64,000 bases of DNA from Diphasiastrum complanatum (GCA_029204225.1 CM055099.1:67759084-67823083), one strand, 5' to 3'; shown: positions 9,663 through 22,419, counted from the stretch's first letter. Made by a program: numbers and translations. Notes: generated by a model from the sequence alone, not told the origin.

Positions 9663-11745
9663 AATAGAGAGGCCCTCCTCCAATGATGGTGATGATAAAG
9701 CATTATTTTTCAAGAGCAAAGGCAAAGCAAAGAGCAAGGGAGGAGCATTCAGAAAGGAGCAAGCAAAGGATGGAGATCAAGGAGGATCTACATCATCATC
9801 ATCACAAGTCAAGCCCAAGAAGGACAAATCTAAGATCAAGTGCTACTATTCTAACAAGATGGGGCACTATGCCTCGGAATGCTTCAAGAGAAGCAAGCTC
9901 AAAGTCAAGCCAACATTGGACAAGAGGAGGAAGAGAGTTATCATGAGGACTCACTCATGTTGTCAACTTTTTCATCATCAAATGTCAAAGGTGAAGATTC
10001 TTGGTAGATAGATGGTGGGGCTAGCTCCCACAGGTCGGATAAAAGGGGGTTATTTTTCTCAACTCACACCTTATGTAGGACCTATAAAGTCCATTTTTAC
10101 AGCAAATGATCATGAATGTAAAGTTGAAGGTATGGGATCCATTCCCTTATGCTTATGATCTTCCAAAAAGACTAAGATAGATGGTGTTCTCTTCATTTCT
10201 AGCATCACTAAGAATTTGCTTAGTGTTGGCCAACTTTTAGATCATGGCTTCATTGTGGAGTTCTCTACTATTGTATGCAACATCAAGAAAAGGGGGATGG
10301 TCATAGCAAGGGGAACAAGGTTTGGGAGGTTATTTAAGCTTGATGCTTTTGTAGATCCTAACCAGTTTGTGATTGTAGCCGAGGAGAGCAACATGACCAC
10401 ATTTGATTTGTGGCACAAGAGGCTTGGTCACATCAACACCAAGTCCATGGAAGCCATGTGCAAGGAGGAGCTTGCTCTCGGCCTTCCAAGATCTTTGGCA
10501 AAGGAGGAAAGGGTATGTGAAGCTTGTGCCTTCGCTAAGGCACACAAGTTACCTTTTTCAAGCTCAATCACAAAGACAAGTCATCCTCTCGAGTTAATCC
10601 ACTTGGATGTGCATTTTGCTAGCACAAAGAGCAATGGTGGAGCTACAATGTTTGTCACCTTTATAGATGACTACTCAAGATATGGATGGGTATATCTACT
10701 TTCCTCTAAAGCACATATTTTTGAGAGTTTTGTCAAGTTCAAGACTTTTGTTGAGAAGCATCATGATCACAAGATCAAGTTTTTAAGAAGTGATAATGGA
10801 GGAGAATATATCTCAAATGAATTTAAAGACTGTTGTGATCAAAAAGGAGTTATCTTGCCCTTACACCCCTCAACAAAATGGGGTGGTTGAGGTGAGAAAT
10901 AGGACACTATGTGAATGTTCTAAAGCTCTAAGATTAGATGCATGCCTACCTAAGTCTTATTGGGGAGAAGCTCTCATGTGTGCTAACTTCTTATGTTATA
11001 GAGTTCCATGTAGCTCTATAAATGATGAGTTGTTGTATGAAAAAAAGCCTAATCTCAAAAACTTGAAGGTGTTTGGATGCATTTGCTATGTACATGTCCC
11101 TTTGGACACAAGAACCAAGGATGATCCATCATCCATGAAGGAGATCATGGTAGGTTATGGTAATGCAAGCAAAGGTTACAAAATCTACATTCCCTCTTCT
11201 CAAAAGATTGTCATTTCTAAAGATATCATTTTTGATGAGACTAGAATGCATAAGCTTGAAGATGATTCATCTAACCACTCTATTGGAAGAGAGCTAGCTG
11301 AGATCAAGGAGGAGCTTGATCATGATAAGGATCTAGAGCCAAGAACACCGAGCACACCAAGAAGATCGACAAGGTCAAGGATGGAGCCATTAAGGCTCAC
11401 ATACAAGGACAAGGCTCTAACAACCACAACCAAGGAAGTACTATAGATCAAGAGGTTACTTGAGGAGCTCAAAGTGATCAGATCAAGTGTCATTCCACTC
11501 ATGACAACATCTTAGCCCAACACCTAGCATCCAATCCAATCTACCATGCAAGGAGCAAACACATAAAGATTTCTCACCGCTTTGTAAGAGAAAAGGTCCA
11601 AGCTAAGGAGGCCTCATTGGAGCATGTTACAAGTGCAGAATGCATTGATGATATATTGACAAAGCCTCTTCAAAATAATGCTTTTTTGAAGCTTAGATCA
11701 GCCCTTGGCTTAATTAGTAAAGCTACGTATCATCTAGCTAGATTG
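9663..11745 (+). pseudogene. Copia family B element with RT deleted
   Basis: Domains in order: end of gag with one zinc knuckle (CYYSNKMGHYASEC, about 9840), protease motif IDGGASSH with a stop just before it (about 10005), protease tail (NLLSVGQLLDHGF, 10210), GAG-pre-integrase and integrase (CEACAFAKAHKLPF, LIHLDVHFAS, FIDDYSRYGWVYL, SDNGGEY; 10510-10810), integrase C-terminus (KVFGCICYVHVPLDTR, 11064) and the RRSTRSRMEPLRLTYKDK linker. At about 11405 the frame jumps directly to the end of RNase H (ALTTTTKEVL, then ARSKHIKISHRFVREK and DILTKPLQNNAF). The whole reverse transcriptase is missing. A frame change separates the two integrase parts at about 10850. Confidence 0.9.
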
Positions 11746-12260
11746 TGAGGAATATTGAAATTTCACAATTCTAGCTTGACCAATTTTGGTCACATGCATT
11801 GTAATTGGCAAGATGGCCATGTAAATAGATGTCACATGTGCAAAATCACATAGGATGCTTTCCAAAGACTTCATTACTCATATTACATTGTGATAGCATC
11901 TTTTAAATGAGGCCAAAATGTGTTCTAGATAGGCTAGAGAAATTCTAGGATCTAAAAATAGCATGTTCTACATTGTTTTTGGATCTTGAGATCTTTACCC
12001 CAAGTTAGTGTGGATCCAATGACCTATCAAGTTAGATGTTAAGGTTAGGGTATGATAAGTTCAGAGGTGCCCTAATTTTCTCAGATCCGACCTTGAAATG
12101 TATAAATGTATGATGGGATCTCCATTCAAATATGAAGAAAAATTGAGTTTTTCGACTTCTATCAACATTGTCATTGGGTGGATGTTATGGCTATTGGATG
12201 TGAGTGATTTTATGCATCAATTACTTGATTTGGAAGTTACTGAAGTTGATTACAAGTATG
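11746..12260 (+). repeat. Copia family B 3' LTR
   Basis: Begins tgaggaatattgaaatttc right after the RNase H tail. Part of it (about 11975-12200, with 'acattgtttttggatcttgag' and 'ggatccaatgacctat') matches 31540-31790, so it is a repeated LTR. The right boundary is not defined. 12261-12530 holds nothing recognisable. Confidence 0.65.
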
Positions 12261-12535
12261 AGAAGCTTGCTGCACTTTACTTTTATGTATTTGATTAAAT
12301 CTATATGGCCATTGTGGAGTTAAATGCCAAATTAGCTAGTTTTGATAACTAGTCTTGATTCTAGCTCAACGGTTTGAATCTTGACCTTTGATTTGTGCAT
12401 CCTCCATCACTTTTAGGATTGATTGGGGTTGAATTTGCTATACAATTTTGTCAAATTATTGTCCAGCATATGGTAGAATTCATTTTATAATTGATTTGTC
12501 TGTTCAACATCCGCAAGTAGTTTTTGCACACAACC

Positions 12536-13585
12536 ATGAGTGGAAGTGGCAATGGCAGTGGCAACGGACGTCATCGATCCGGATCTGTATATGAAGATTA
12601 CGCCGCTAGCTTGATTGATACCATGTCACCCAAAAAAAAGGCGGTTGTTAGGCAAATGCTTAACAGAGAAGAAGATGCCACAGAAGGCCCTTCATCTCCA
12701 CCCGCTGCTACAGATGAATCGTCCTCCAATCCTCACTACAATTTAAATGTTGATGGGGATGTAGTGAGGGATGAAAAAGAGACACTTTTTATTGATAAGT
12801 TGCATTTGTTATGTTCCCATTATTTTGGAACAAGACTTTTAAAAAAATGGTGTGATCAACCTGGATAATTAAAATCCAAGATTATGCAGGAGCTATGGGA
12901 AGAATTCCCACAAGAAAATGAGTTCGATCTAGGAGCCATATCAAAAGATATGAGCAAACGGATTCGACATAAGAGAGATGTCGTGCGAGACACACTTAGG
13001 GCAGGCAAGTCAAAACCTGTCTGGTGTTCCAAGCCAGATTGGAAGACTTGCAAGGATGAGGCCAAAGATCCAGATAAATATTGCTTGTAGAAGGAGGCTA
13101 CGTCGAGTAGGATGACCCATGGCATGGGGAATTCTAAGTTAGAATCTAGTGGAAAGGTGGGCCTATAGGCCCAAATGGTATGTAATTCATTTATATTCTA
13201 CAATGCATTCTTTACTATCATCGCATATGAATTAATTCGTGGTTTTAACTTGTCATTCATTTTTGTTCTTTTTTACAGCATCAAAAATTTGGACACTATC
13301 TATCCAAGTCCGAGTATGAAATTGCATTTCGCGATTCATACACCGGTTTGGTGGCAGAGCTAGCTCGTCCAGGCATCCATCCCATAGTGAGGCTATATTC
13401 ATCATTGTGTCCATCAAATTTATTTATATGCATATTTCATCAGTAGATTGATCTATGGTCGAAAACTTACCATTGTCATATTTGTTGTTTGTGTTGATGT
13501 AGGCACATGCAACGCCAGCTCCAGATGCAGAACATTTTGGCATCTATGGGTCATGGTGATGACGACAGTGCCTTTGATGAGTAGT
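12536..13585 (+). pseudogene. Unrecognised three-exon gene remnant, perhaps a transposon accessory protein
   Basis: From ATG 12536 a frame encodes a Ser/Gly-rich start (MSGSGNGSGNGRHRSGS), then RLLKKWCDQPG, a stop at 12866, and in the same frame IMQELWEEFPQENEF, DMSKRIRHKRDVVRDTL and DWKTCKDEAKDP, with a second stop at 13088. After a likely GT-AG intron (13169-13278) comes KFGHYLSKSEYEIAFRD. A last exon from about 13501 could read MQRQLQMQNILASMGHGDD and end at TAG 13585, though its phase does not follow exon 2. The basic, charged middle and acidic end recall plant En/Spm (CACTA) accessory proteins, but I recognise no domain. The dyad repeats downstream fit that idea. Confidence 0.45.
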
Positions 13586-14159
<574 letters not shown>

Positions 14160-14364
14160 AAGGATCAGTTATGCTAGATGAAAGAATATTAATAGATTGG
14201 TAAAAACATGACTCATGATCACTAACCTCATTTTAAAACACCAATTGTATCAAGGAATCAATAGTTGAACTCAATGCAGCATCTCTCCAGCTCCGATCCT
14301 ATTCTCAAAAAAACACGCACATAAATTGTTCGCCAAATACAATTGGAATTTTTTTTTTAATGCT

Positions 14365-14745
14365 TTTTGCAATGTCGGATGCCGACATCCATTTCAACCC
14401 TAAAACAGATGCCGAAGCGGACATTTCCGACATGCATCAAAATGTTCTCTGTGCGTCAGAAATATACAGTGGATGTCGGATTCCGACACTCATAAAAATC
14501 CGTCGAATTTCGACATCATATGTCGGTAATTTCTGATAGATTCAAAATGTCCTCTATTCGATGGAAATCTACAAAGATGTCGGATTTCGAGACTGGGAAA
14601 ATATGTTGGTTTCTAACATCCACGTGGACTGTCATTTTTCACATGGTGTCCCCAAACCACTGCCGCGTGGCGACAACTGTTTGTCGGTTTCTAACATGTG
14701 TTAAGGTGATGGATTCCGACATCTAATTTGAATTACAATCCGGCA
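14365..14745. repeat. Cluster of TGTCGGA/TCCGACA dyads
   Basis: About ten imperfect copies of TGTCGGAt-t/g-CCGACAt or half sites lie in under 400 bases, for example at 14373 (tgtcggatgccgacatcc), 14473 (tgtcggattccgacac), 14520 (tgtcggtaatttctgat) and 14578 (tgtcggatttcgagac). Similar dyads recur at 15380-15460. Dense short direct and inverted motifs of this kind are typical of the subterminal regions of plant CACTA transposons; the terminal CACTA itself was not found. Confidence 0.65.
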
Positions 14746-14934
14746 GTCTACCGGAAGCCGGATGTTAAATATAACTAAAAATTCACCTCTCAGTTTAATG
14801 GTCACTAGTTAACCGTGAGCTCAAATCTATAAGGCCCCCGTTATGAGGAGAAGCCATTATTGAGCACGGTTGTTAGTATGGGGTCTACTGTGAGACCATG
14901 ATGGTTAGGAGATTTCTAGATTGCATAGTAGGAA

Positions 14935-15060
14935 GTTTTGGGGGGTTCGAGTGGCAGAGCCCCCTGAGAAATAGGGGGTCTGGGGGACGATAGCCTCCCG
15001 GCGGGGGGTTTGGGGCCAAGGCCCCCAATGGCAGAGCCCTCGACGGTACAGCCTCTTCAT
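14935..15060. repeat. G/C-rich hairpin-prone segment
   Basis: In an otherwise AT-rich region this stretch has runs such as ggggggttcgag, gagccccctgag, agggggtctgggggac and ggggccaaggcccccaat, with 'ggcagagccc' occurring twice. The G-runs and C-runs can pair as several stem-loops. It may be part of an unidentified LTR or other repeat. 15061-15540 shows no gene. Confidence 0.6.
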
Positions 15061-15541
15061 GATTTGGCCTTCCGACTTCCTATGCGAAAATCACTTTTGG
15101 TGTTTTGCATCCCTTTGGTCCTTTGGTTGTTCGCTCTCTCTGATGGTGGTCGCTACTATATAACTATCACATTGAGAAGCATTCATTAGCAGTTGGAACA
15201 TTCTGTTATTATGTAGATCAGAGTCTATTCTAGATCGCCATTGAAACCCTTCTTCAGGGTGCATGGATTGGATACCACACTCATATGTACTGGCTTTATC
15301 ATTAGAATTTCATATTCATGTTTATTGTCTCTTGTCTATGCTAATTCAGTTGTCAATTGTAGTACCAGATTGGAAGATCTGTCGGATTTCGATGTGTCAA
15401 ATTCCGACAGATTGTTTGTGATAGACTTTTTGACATGGTTTTCGACAGATCCTCCGACATCCCAAAATTTGACAAGATTGTTTTTCGCGAATTTATGTCA
15501 GAATATATGTTCGAAATGACTGATTTTTGTTGTTGTGGGTG

Positions 15542-16160
15542 AAAAGCTATGGAAGACGAGACGGATTCAATCCATAGACACGGTACAGGGGACTTAGTCG
15601 ACCTTCCACTTGGTAGGAAACCCATTGCTAACAAATGGGTGTATAGAACAAAATTTCATGCGGATGGTTCAATTGCACAGCATAAGGCACACTTGGTGGT
15701 GAAAGGTGATGAGTAAAGCAAAGGGATTGACTATGAGAAAACATTTGCTCCAGTGGCAAAGTGGACCACACTACGTCTTATAGTTGCATTGGGATCTTAT
15801 TTTGGGTGGAAAATTTACCAAATGGATGTGAAATCCTCATTTCTAAATGGTGACTTGGAAGATGAGGTATGTATGGTTCAACCACAAGGCTTTGTTGTTA
15901 AAGGACATGAAGATCAGGTGTGTAAGCTGCGAAAAGTGCTTTATGGCCTTAAGCAAGCACCACGAGCGTGGTATGGATGCATCGATAGCTACTATGTTCT
16001 CATAATTGATTAAATCTAAGCAAGCAATTTGAGATGACTGATCTTGATCCCATGCATTACTATTTGGGTGTGAATGTATGAAAAAATGCGAATGACATTA
16101 GGCTTTGTCAAAGCAAGCATGTTCATGAAATCCTAAAAAGGTTTCGTATTACAGACTGAC
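15542..16160 (+). pseudogene. Copia reverse transcriptase fragment
   Basis: Encodes the N-terminal half of Copia RT: PIANKWVYRTKFHADGSI, IDYEKTFAPVAKWTTLR, YQMDVKSSFLNGDLEDEV, QPQGFV and LYGLKQAPRAWY (to about 15970), with a stop at 15715. After a deletion the frame resumes with FEMTDLDPMHYYLG and LCQSKHVHEILKRF (16027-16150). The YVDD-bearing segment lies in the deleted part. No gag, integrase or LTR is attached, so this is an isolated scrap. Confidence 0.85.
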
Positions 16161-17659
16161 TGTAAGCCATCTATCACACCATGTGATAGCAAAAATTCAA
16201 TTTTCCATTCATAAGCTATAAGCAAGAATAATGAGACCGGGTTTATCATTTTAAACATGTGGAAAAAATACAAGGGATGGCAAAATATACTATAAGATAT
16301 CTTAGAACATTCTAATTGTTTCTTCTGAATAAATGGTTGGTCTCTTAGATTCATCAGATGGCTTGTGTTGCATGTTTCATGTGTGTTGGCATATCGCAAG
16401 ATCAAATGTTTTTTACACTAGTTGTCTTGGTGGATATTTATTCAAGCCAAATGTCTCAATCAAATGCATTAGGTGCTATTGACGTTGATTATGATGAGGT
16501 GAAGCTTAAGGATTTGGACTTGGATGACTGCTAGGATATGCACGATTTTTCTCATCCATGATCACAATTGGATTGTCTTTGGGTTTCACATGAGATCAAT
16601 TGCTAAAAGTTAGCTGTTTGTGAACCTATGCGTACATAGGCACCATTTATGTTGGAGGTCATAGATATTGTGGAACCTACATGCATAAACACAAAAAGAC
16701 ATTGCATGTTTGTTGATGACGAGTGTATGGAGTCTCAAGTTGCCATTGAGAAGGCCACAATTTGCAAAACCTCACAAAACTTCGAGAATTTCCTCATGCA
16801 ATAAGAACACAAAGAATTCTCTCAAATCTTTTGAATAAGTGAAGTCAGAATTTATTCTACAATTGAAAAGTTTCCTCCATGTATTTCATCTTCCCAATAA
16901 GCCATAAAAGTCCCCATAAAATTTCCTGATTTGGTGAATGACTAATTTAATGTAGAGAATGATGCTCAAAAATTGCTAGAGTGCAACTTACAATCATATT
17001 CTCTAAGAGTAGGTAAAAATTTTGCTCATCTTTTACATAAGGGAATGTACTTTAATGGTGGTTCGGGTGACTATCAAAATTACATCTCACCATAATTAGC
17101 TCACCGTAACTCATCAAGTGCATATCAACTAATGGGCACATCTAGGGGTAACTTCTAAAACGACCCGTAACACCATGAAAGGTTACTACAAAGACCATTC
17201 CCCACTACTTAAAAAAGATGTATAGATTACATCTCTAAGAAAACTTAGTATAATGAATACTTTGTCATCAAACTTTACATATTTGAGAAATCTAGTACAA
17301 TCAGCACTCTGTCAACATGCATAAAAGATCTATAATTTCTTTGTACATAGGTGGTGAAATTTTTTTAGAAGATAGTAAATTACAAGTACAAACAGTATTA
17401 CAGTTAATAAAACCATATTATACTGGAGAAGTACCATAACCTTTTGCTCTTGAACCTGCAGTCTCAGAAGACTGGATTAGCTGGTGTGTAATAGAAGAAT
17501 CACTAAATATTGTAAGAAAACCACACAATCAAGAGTGTGCCAGTCATTCTCGGATGATGTTGGCATTTATTGATGAGATATTCACATAGTTGCTGCAATG
17601 GAGTTTTGCAGTTGCAGTTGATTTCAGTTTCAGCTGTATCTTTTCTCCTGCTCCTGTTC
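16161..17659. other. No gene recognised
   Basis: AT-rich, with only short open frames and no domain I can name. The part nearest 17659 should include the 3' untranslated region of the minus-strand laccase. Confidence 0.5.
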
Positions 17660-20658
17660 TTAGCATTTTGGCAAATCAGGAGGTGGTGGAGGCAGAGACT
17701 GGCTTGGGCCAACACCATTGGGAACTAGAAACAGACTTGCAAGCCCCCAGCTTATGTGAATCTCCAAGTGACAGTGCACAAGCCAAATACCTTTTCCACC
17801 AATTCCCACAAAATGCATTCCATCAATAAGCTGATATCAAGTAAGGCTTCAACAAAAGAATGTTCCTTGGAGCACAAAAACTGAACAGCCATTTTAATTT
17901 TTCTAGCACGCAAACACCGGCATAGATATATTGTCACCTTTCTTTCTTCAGATGTTATGAGGAAAAGAGATTTGCTTTATGCGTATATATGTCAAGGTGG
18001 GATGAGCTGATACCTGGATTATCTGCTTTGAAACGGATGGCCGCCCATCCTCCAACCGGTACTGCAATCGTATTGCGCTTAGGAGGATCAACCAAGTTGA
18101 AGCTGGAAGCATTGCTGGGGTTGTAGTTTCCAAATCCCTGACCAACTATGTAGAAACTGTAGCCATGGGAGTGGATAGGATGGCTCTCTGTGCCTTGTAT
18201 ACTGGTGTCCTGTAATATAACCTGCACATTTGAATTGAATGGGAGGACTACTGCCTTTGTTCCACGATCTGGAGTTTGATTTGTGGGTGGAAGTCCTGTG
18301 TAGTTGAAGGGAAAGGGTGGATTGTCGGGGAAATCACGAGTAAATACACCAGAAATATTGAAAAAGTAGGCTTGAAGAACTGCGATGTCAGGCATAACAA
18401 AGGAGACATTGTTCATGGATGCAGTGAATTTTGTCCTGTTTGGGCCTTGGCAGATGTGATTCTCACCGCAAGGTTTTACTCCAAGACCTACTGTTATAAG
18501 TAGATTTTTGTCTACTGTCTGAGGCACGCTTGCTTGATGCAGTGAGTCAGCCAAACCGCGTAGGCTTGTAGAAAATTTTGTTACAGAATTGGTGTCATTT
18601 GGAATAGGAAATGCTGACAAAACTGGAGCTGCAGCAGCATTGAATAAGCCTTTGTACTCAAGCAGGGCAAGCGTTTGTGTTTTCTGAAAAGAAACATTCT
18701 GGGCAGATATATAAGGACTTCCCCACATATAATAGCGGCCAGCAGGCTGATCTGTAGAAAGGAGCACATTCGTAGTCTGGCCTGGTGCCAACACAATTTT
18801 GTCTGTAGCATAAGGCTTGATGTAGTCTCCATCGACCTCAACAACGGTCAGATTGTGCTTGGAGACCGAGAAAAACAAGTCAGTGTTCAGGGCAGCGTTG
18901 ATGACACGGAGAAGGTAGGTCTTTTGTGGAAAAACCTTCAAAACATAAACATCTGAGGCATTCACGAATCAGTTGCAATAAGAATAAGGCCATTACATCT
19001 ATCCAAGGTTGACGCATCCCAACTTTCAAGAGGTCACAGAAGTAATCAGATTGCAATGAGAACAAAAAAAATTCGGTCTCTTTCAAAATAAGTTGGATAG
19101 GTAGTAAGACGGGCCTACTTGTAGCAACTCACAACAATAATGCTCTCGAAAAGTTTCAACTAGTTATAACTATATCTGAAAGATCGTGCTTCTCTTCTTG
19201 CGAGAGAAGACATCTCCTAATTCTAGTTCTGTGCTCAAGTTGATTAGCTTTGATTCGGTAGTCAAGTCATATGAATTATATACCGATGATGGCAAAACAG
19301 TATAAAAAATCATGTCAATCCTTTATTTGAAATCATCAGTGCACGAATGCTACCGATGAAGAAAAAGCAGAGGACGTACAGAAGCCGTGTTATAAGAATT
19401 AGCCTTGTCAGACCTTTTTGGGAGCAATTGTAGAGGGGTCCAGGCCAGCCATTGATCGTGTAAGCATCCGGCACTGCCGGGGGACCGCCACTCAATAGCG
19501 CTCGACTTTCCACCTCTTCAACATTGGCATTCCACCACTCCCCTGTGGCATCAATACGTGATGTGCTACCGAGAACAGACAACCAGAAATTCTCATATCC
19601 GCATTCTTATTCAAATGACAGATCAATTAGTACTGCAACGTTCTGAGTAGATCATAGAGTTAGATACTTGCCCAGAATTATAACGTGTTCTTTATAAGGG
19701 AACTTAAAGGGATAGGAAGTTCCGGACTGAGGGAAGATGACAATTGCTCCATAGACTGTTCCTCTTAGCCATGTAGCATGCGCATGCCAGAGTAAAGTCC
19801 CACTCTGCTTTGTTAGCGTAAAGTTGTATACGAACGACTGGCCTGTTTGCAAGGGACATTGTGTCACGTACACAGGTCCATCTGACCATCCGCTTAAGAG
19901 CTGACGAACTCCATGCCTGGATCGTTAACTACATTAGTAAGTAGCTGATATTGACGCTTAAACTAGGACTCCTTGCTCAGAAGGCAATGTACATTGAGAT
20001 TATTAGTGGTTGATTACTAGTAGACTACAAAACTAAAGCATATCTAATGACACATCTCATCTATGAACTCAGGATGAGAAGCCTATATAGATAATATGAT
20101 TCAGATTTGAGGATAAGAGCAAAGCGTGGTACTCACCACCGATTAATTGTTGTACATTGTGCTTTCAAGTCAATGAAAACATCCATAAAGTGCAAAGCGA
20201 AAATAACACGATTTCTCAAAAGCTACTATTAGCTCACCAATGAATGGTGATGTTGTATTCTGCGCTGTTAGTGACGTTCACGAGAATGCGATCGCCTTCA
20301 TTGGCATAGAGTGTTGGTCCGGGATACATCCCATTCACTGAAACAAGAGATTTAGTTTTGCAGACGCGCGTTACCGAGAGTGGTTTAACCTGCACAAATA
20401 AACAAGAGAATCAAACCTCAGCTACTCATGCGCTTTATACAAGAAAAACAAAGAGTGCCAGGATAGCATGATCTTACTTACAGTGAAGTTATACACTCTT
20501 GTTGTACTTGCGTCTAAGCACCCAGCATGGCAGAGCAGGGCGAGAGCAAGAAAAAGGTTTCCAATGGCACGTCTCGACACTACTGCATTTAAACATCCAA
20601 AAAGCACTACCCCTTCCCCGGCTGTCTTTCGGATTTTGGAATGCTTGTAGGGATCCAT
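17660..20658 (-). CDS. LAC: Laccase (multicopper oxidase), six exons, apparently intact
   Basis: Exons on the minus strand: 20658-20482, 20389-20238, 19916-19672, 19542-19414, 18952-18014, 17790-17660. Together they make 1773 bases, 590 codons plus stop, with no stops or frame breaks. The first exon has a hydrophobic signal segment ([17 protein letters not shown]) after an N-terminal extension. All four copper ligand blocks are present: HWHGVRQ...DGP (exon 2/3 junction), [34 protein letters not shown] and [13 protein letters not shown], the last with Leu at the axial type 1 position. It ends [10 protein letters not shown], as plant laccases do. Exon sizes 152/245/129 match the usual plant laccase pattern. 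The enzyme would be secreted to the cell wall, oxidising phenolics or monolignols with reduction of oxygen to water. Several N-x-S/T sites suggest glycosylation. One intron uses a GC donor. Confidence 0.94.
19543..19671 (-). other. GC-AG intron of the laccase gene
   Basis: The intron between exons 3 and 4 starts G|GCAAGTAT and ends CCACAG|GG. Only the GC donor joins ATT CTG G to GG GAG TGG TGG and so restores the conserved ILGEWWN block; the nearby GT (19668-19667 region) would break it. The other four introns start with GT. Confidence 0.82.
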
Positions 20659-20857
20659 AGCTGTCAAACTAGTTTGGCGTTATGTAATTATTTTCCCAAT
20701 TGGGCAGCCTTTTCCTTTTCAGAAACACAAAAAAACTTTAATCAAGGAGGATATCGAAGGAATCACAGCCCAGAAGCTGAGCTTAAAAGAACAATCCACT
20801 GCTGAACTATGCCCATCCTGCTATCTGAATGCTAGATAGAAAGGTTTGCACTCTGGG

Positions 20858-20866
20858 CTTATATAT
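20858..20866 (-). promoter_or_regulatory. TATA box of the laccase gene
   Basis: ATATATAAG on the minus strand lies about 200 bases upstream of the laccase ATG (20658), with room for transcription start near 20830 and a 5' leader of about 170 bases. A 'ccaaccc' word at 20931 resembles lignin-gene AC elements only weakly. Confidence 0.55.
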
Positions 20867-20899
20867 GCTATGGTGGCTTGAGTTTTAAGAGCAATTTGT

Positions 20900-22400
20900 T
20901 TTAGACAGGAAACAGACGATGGAAACAAATCCAACCCAGATTACACACACTCAGCATAAGATAGAGAGATCAAAATGCCATACATTAAAGAATGTCAAGG
21001 CAAGATCAATATAATTGCCATAGAAGCGAGGCTGAGTGCTCGAGAATTGAGAGCCCATATGAGAAATAGGCTGAAGAGGCCAAAGATCAGAGGGGAGAAT
21101 AAGTAGGCTGAAGATTTGCTATAAGTGGAAAACCTTCAAGCTTCTAGTGTCTAATGTAGTAGGTATTTTCTCAAATTAGCCTAAACAGATGTTGAGCTGA
21201 TTTTAAAGATTTAAGTTCCCTTTTCATCCTAATTTGAACATTCTAACATAAAAACAACCTTCCATCAAAAAATATACATCTTAAACAATCTATATAAAGG
21301 TTTTGGTAATCAAAACTAGTATTAATCTCAAACTAGAACTACAAATATACTCTCAAAATTTATCTCAATGCAAAGTCATATTGTCCTTGGATTTGCATAA
21401 TTGGAATTTCATGGGTAGAAAATCTGCAATAAAATCATTCCAAAGTTCAAAAGAATACCTATGCTAGATAAGTAATGAATGATTATAATCACTAAGGATT
21501 GGAAGAATGAAAAAAATTGCATTAGTGTTGTAAATATGATTTTTTGAACATTTATATTTTCAAATAATAATGTCTATGTTTACTTTCTTTGGATATAACA
21601 AAACACATGCACCAAGAAACAATATGCACTTCAAACAAAAGTCATCATAACACAATCAAATTAACAATATCAACAAAGCACATAAGTTAGAAGAACTAAG
21701 CAACATAAAAACAAGAAATGATATGATCGAGCATACAAACTAGGTTAATTTGACTTTGATGTTGATAAAAATGTCGAACCAAGTAATCATCATGGAAGCA
21801 AAGCTAATCATGCATGTCAAATTAGAATCACAAATTACAGTAAATTGGATTTGACATTTTAACATGTCATTTTTGATGATCTTATCATTGGCCATTAAAA
21901 TGGCTTTTTATGAAATTTCAAACATAGTAACAACTATGAATAAACAAGAACCATGTTTAGCACAAGTTTTAATTTCATAAACTAATTTCACCAACATGCA
22001 CTTTGTAGCTATAGATGTGTCTTGTGTTTATTTTGTCATTTTTTCACAACTCAACTCACAAATTTCATCGGTGGACCTTCATTAGATGATTTTATTACTA
22101 ACTTATCTTTTATGCAATTCTTTATGCTAAGCCTTGCTCACAAATGACTACAACATTGCAACCTCAACTAACTCAATCAAATTGTTAAACTTCTGACTCT
22201 ATGTTTCATAACAAATATTATAAGTCCACGTATCTCGTACACTCTTACATCTCCACTCATTTGAAGCTTAAATTTTAAATCGTGCAATTTTTTTTCTGAA
22301 ATGCAAGATTCTTATTTCAGTGGTGGTGGAGTGACCTCTCCACCACGTAAGAAAGAGCCATGTGTTTATCAACAAATAGGAACTTATAAATTCATCTATC
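20900..22400. other. No gene recognised
   Basis: AT-rich stretch upstream of the laccase. I see no coding frame or recognisable element; it may hold distal laccase promoter sequence. Confidence 0.5.
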
Positions 22401-22419
22401 TATATTTAACCAAAATACT

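Noticed and set aside
18276-18956. Plus-strand open frames opposite the laccase
   Set aside because: Antisense to the long laccase exon 5; no independent protein features.
20931-20940. Lignin-type AC element upstream of the laccase
   Set aside because: tccaaccc matches the ACC(A/T)A(C/A)C-type consensus only in part and is a single weak word.
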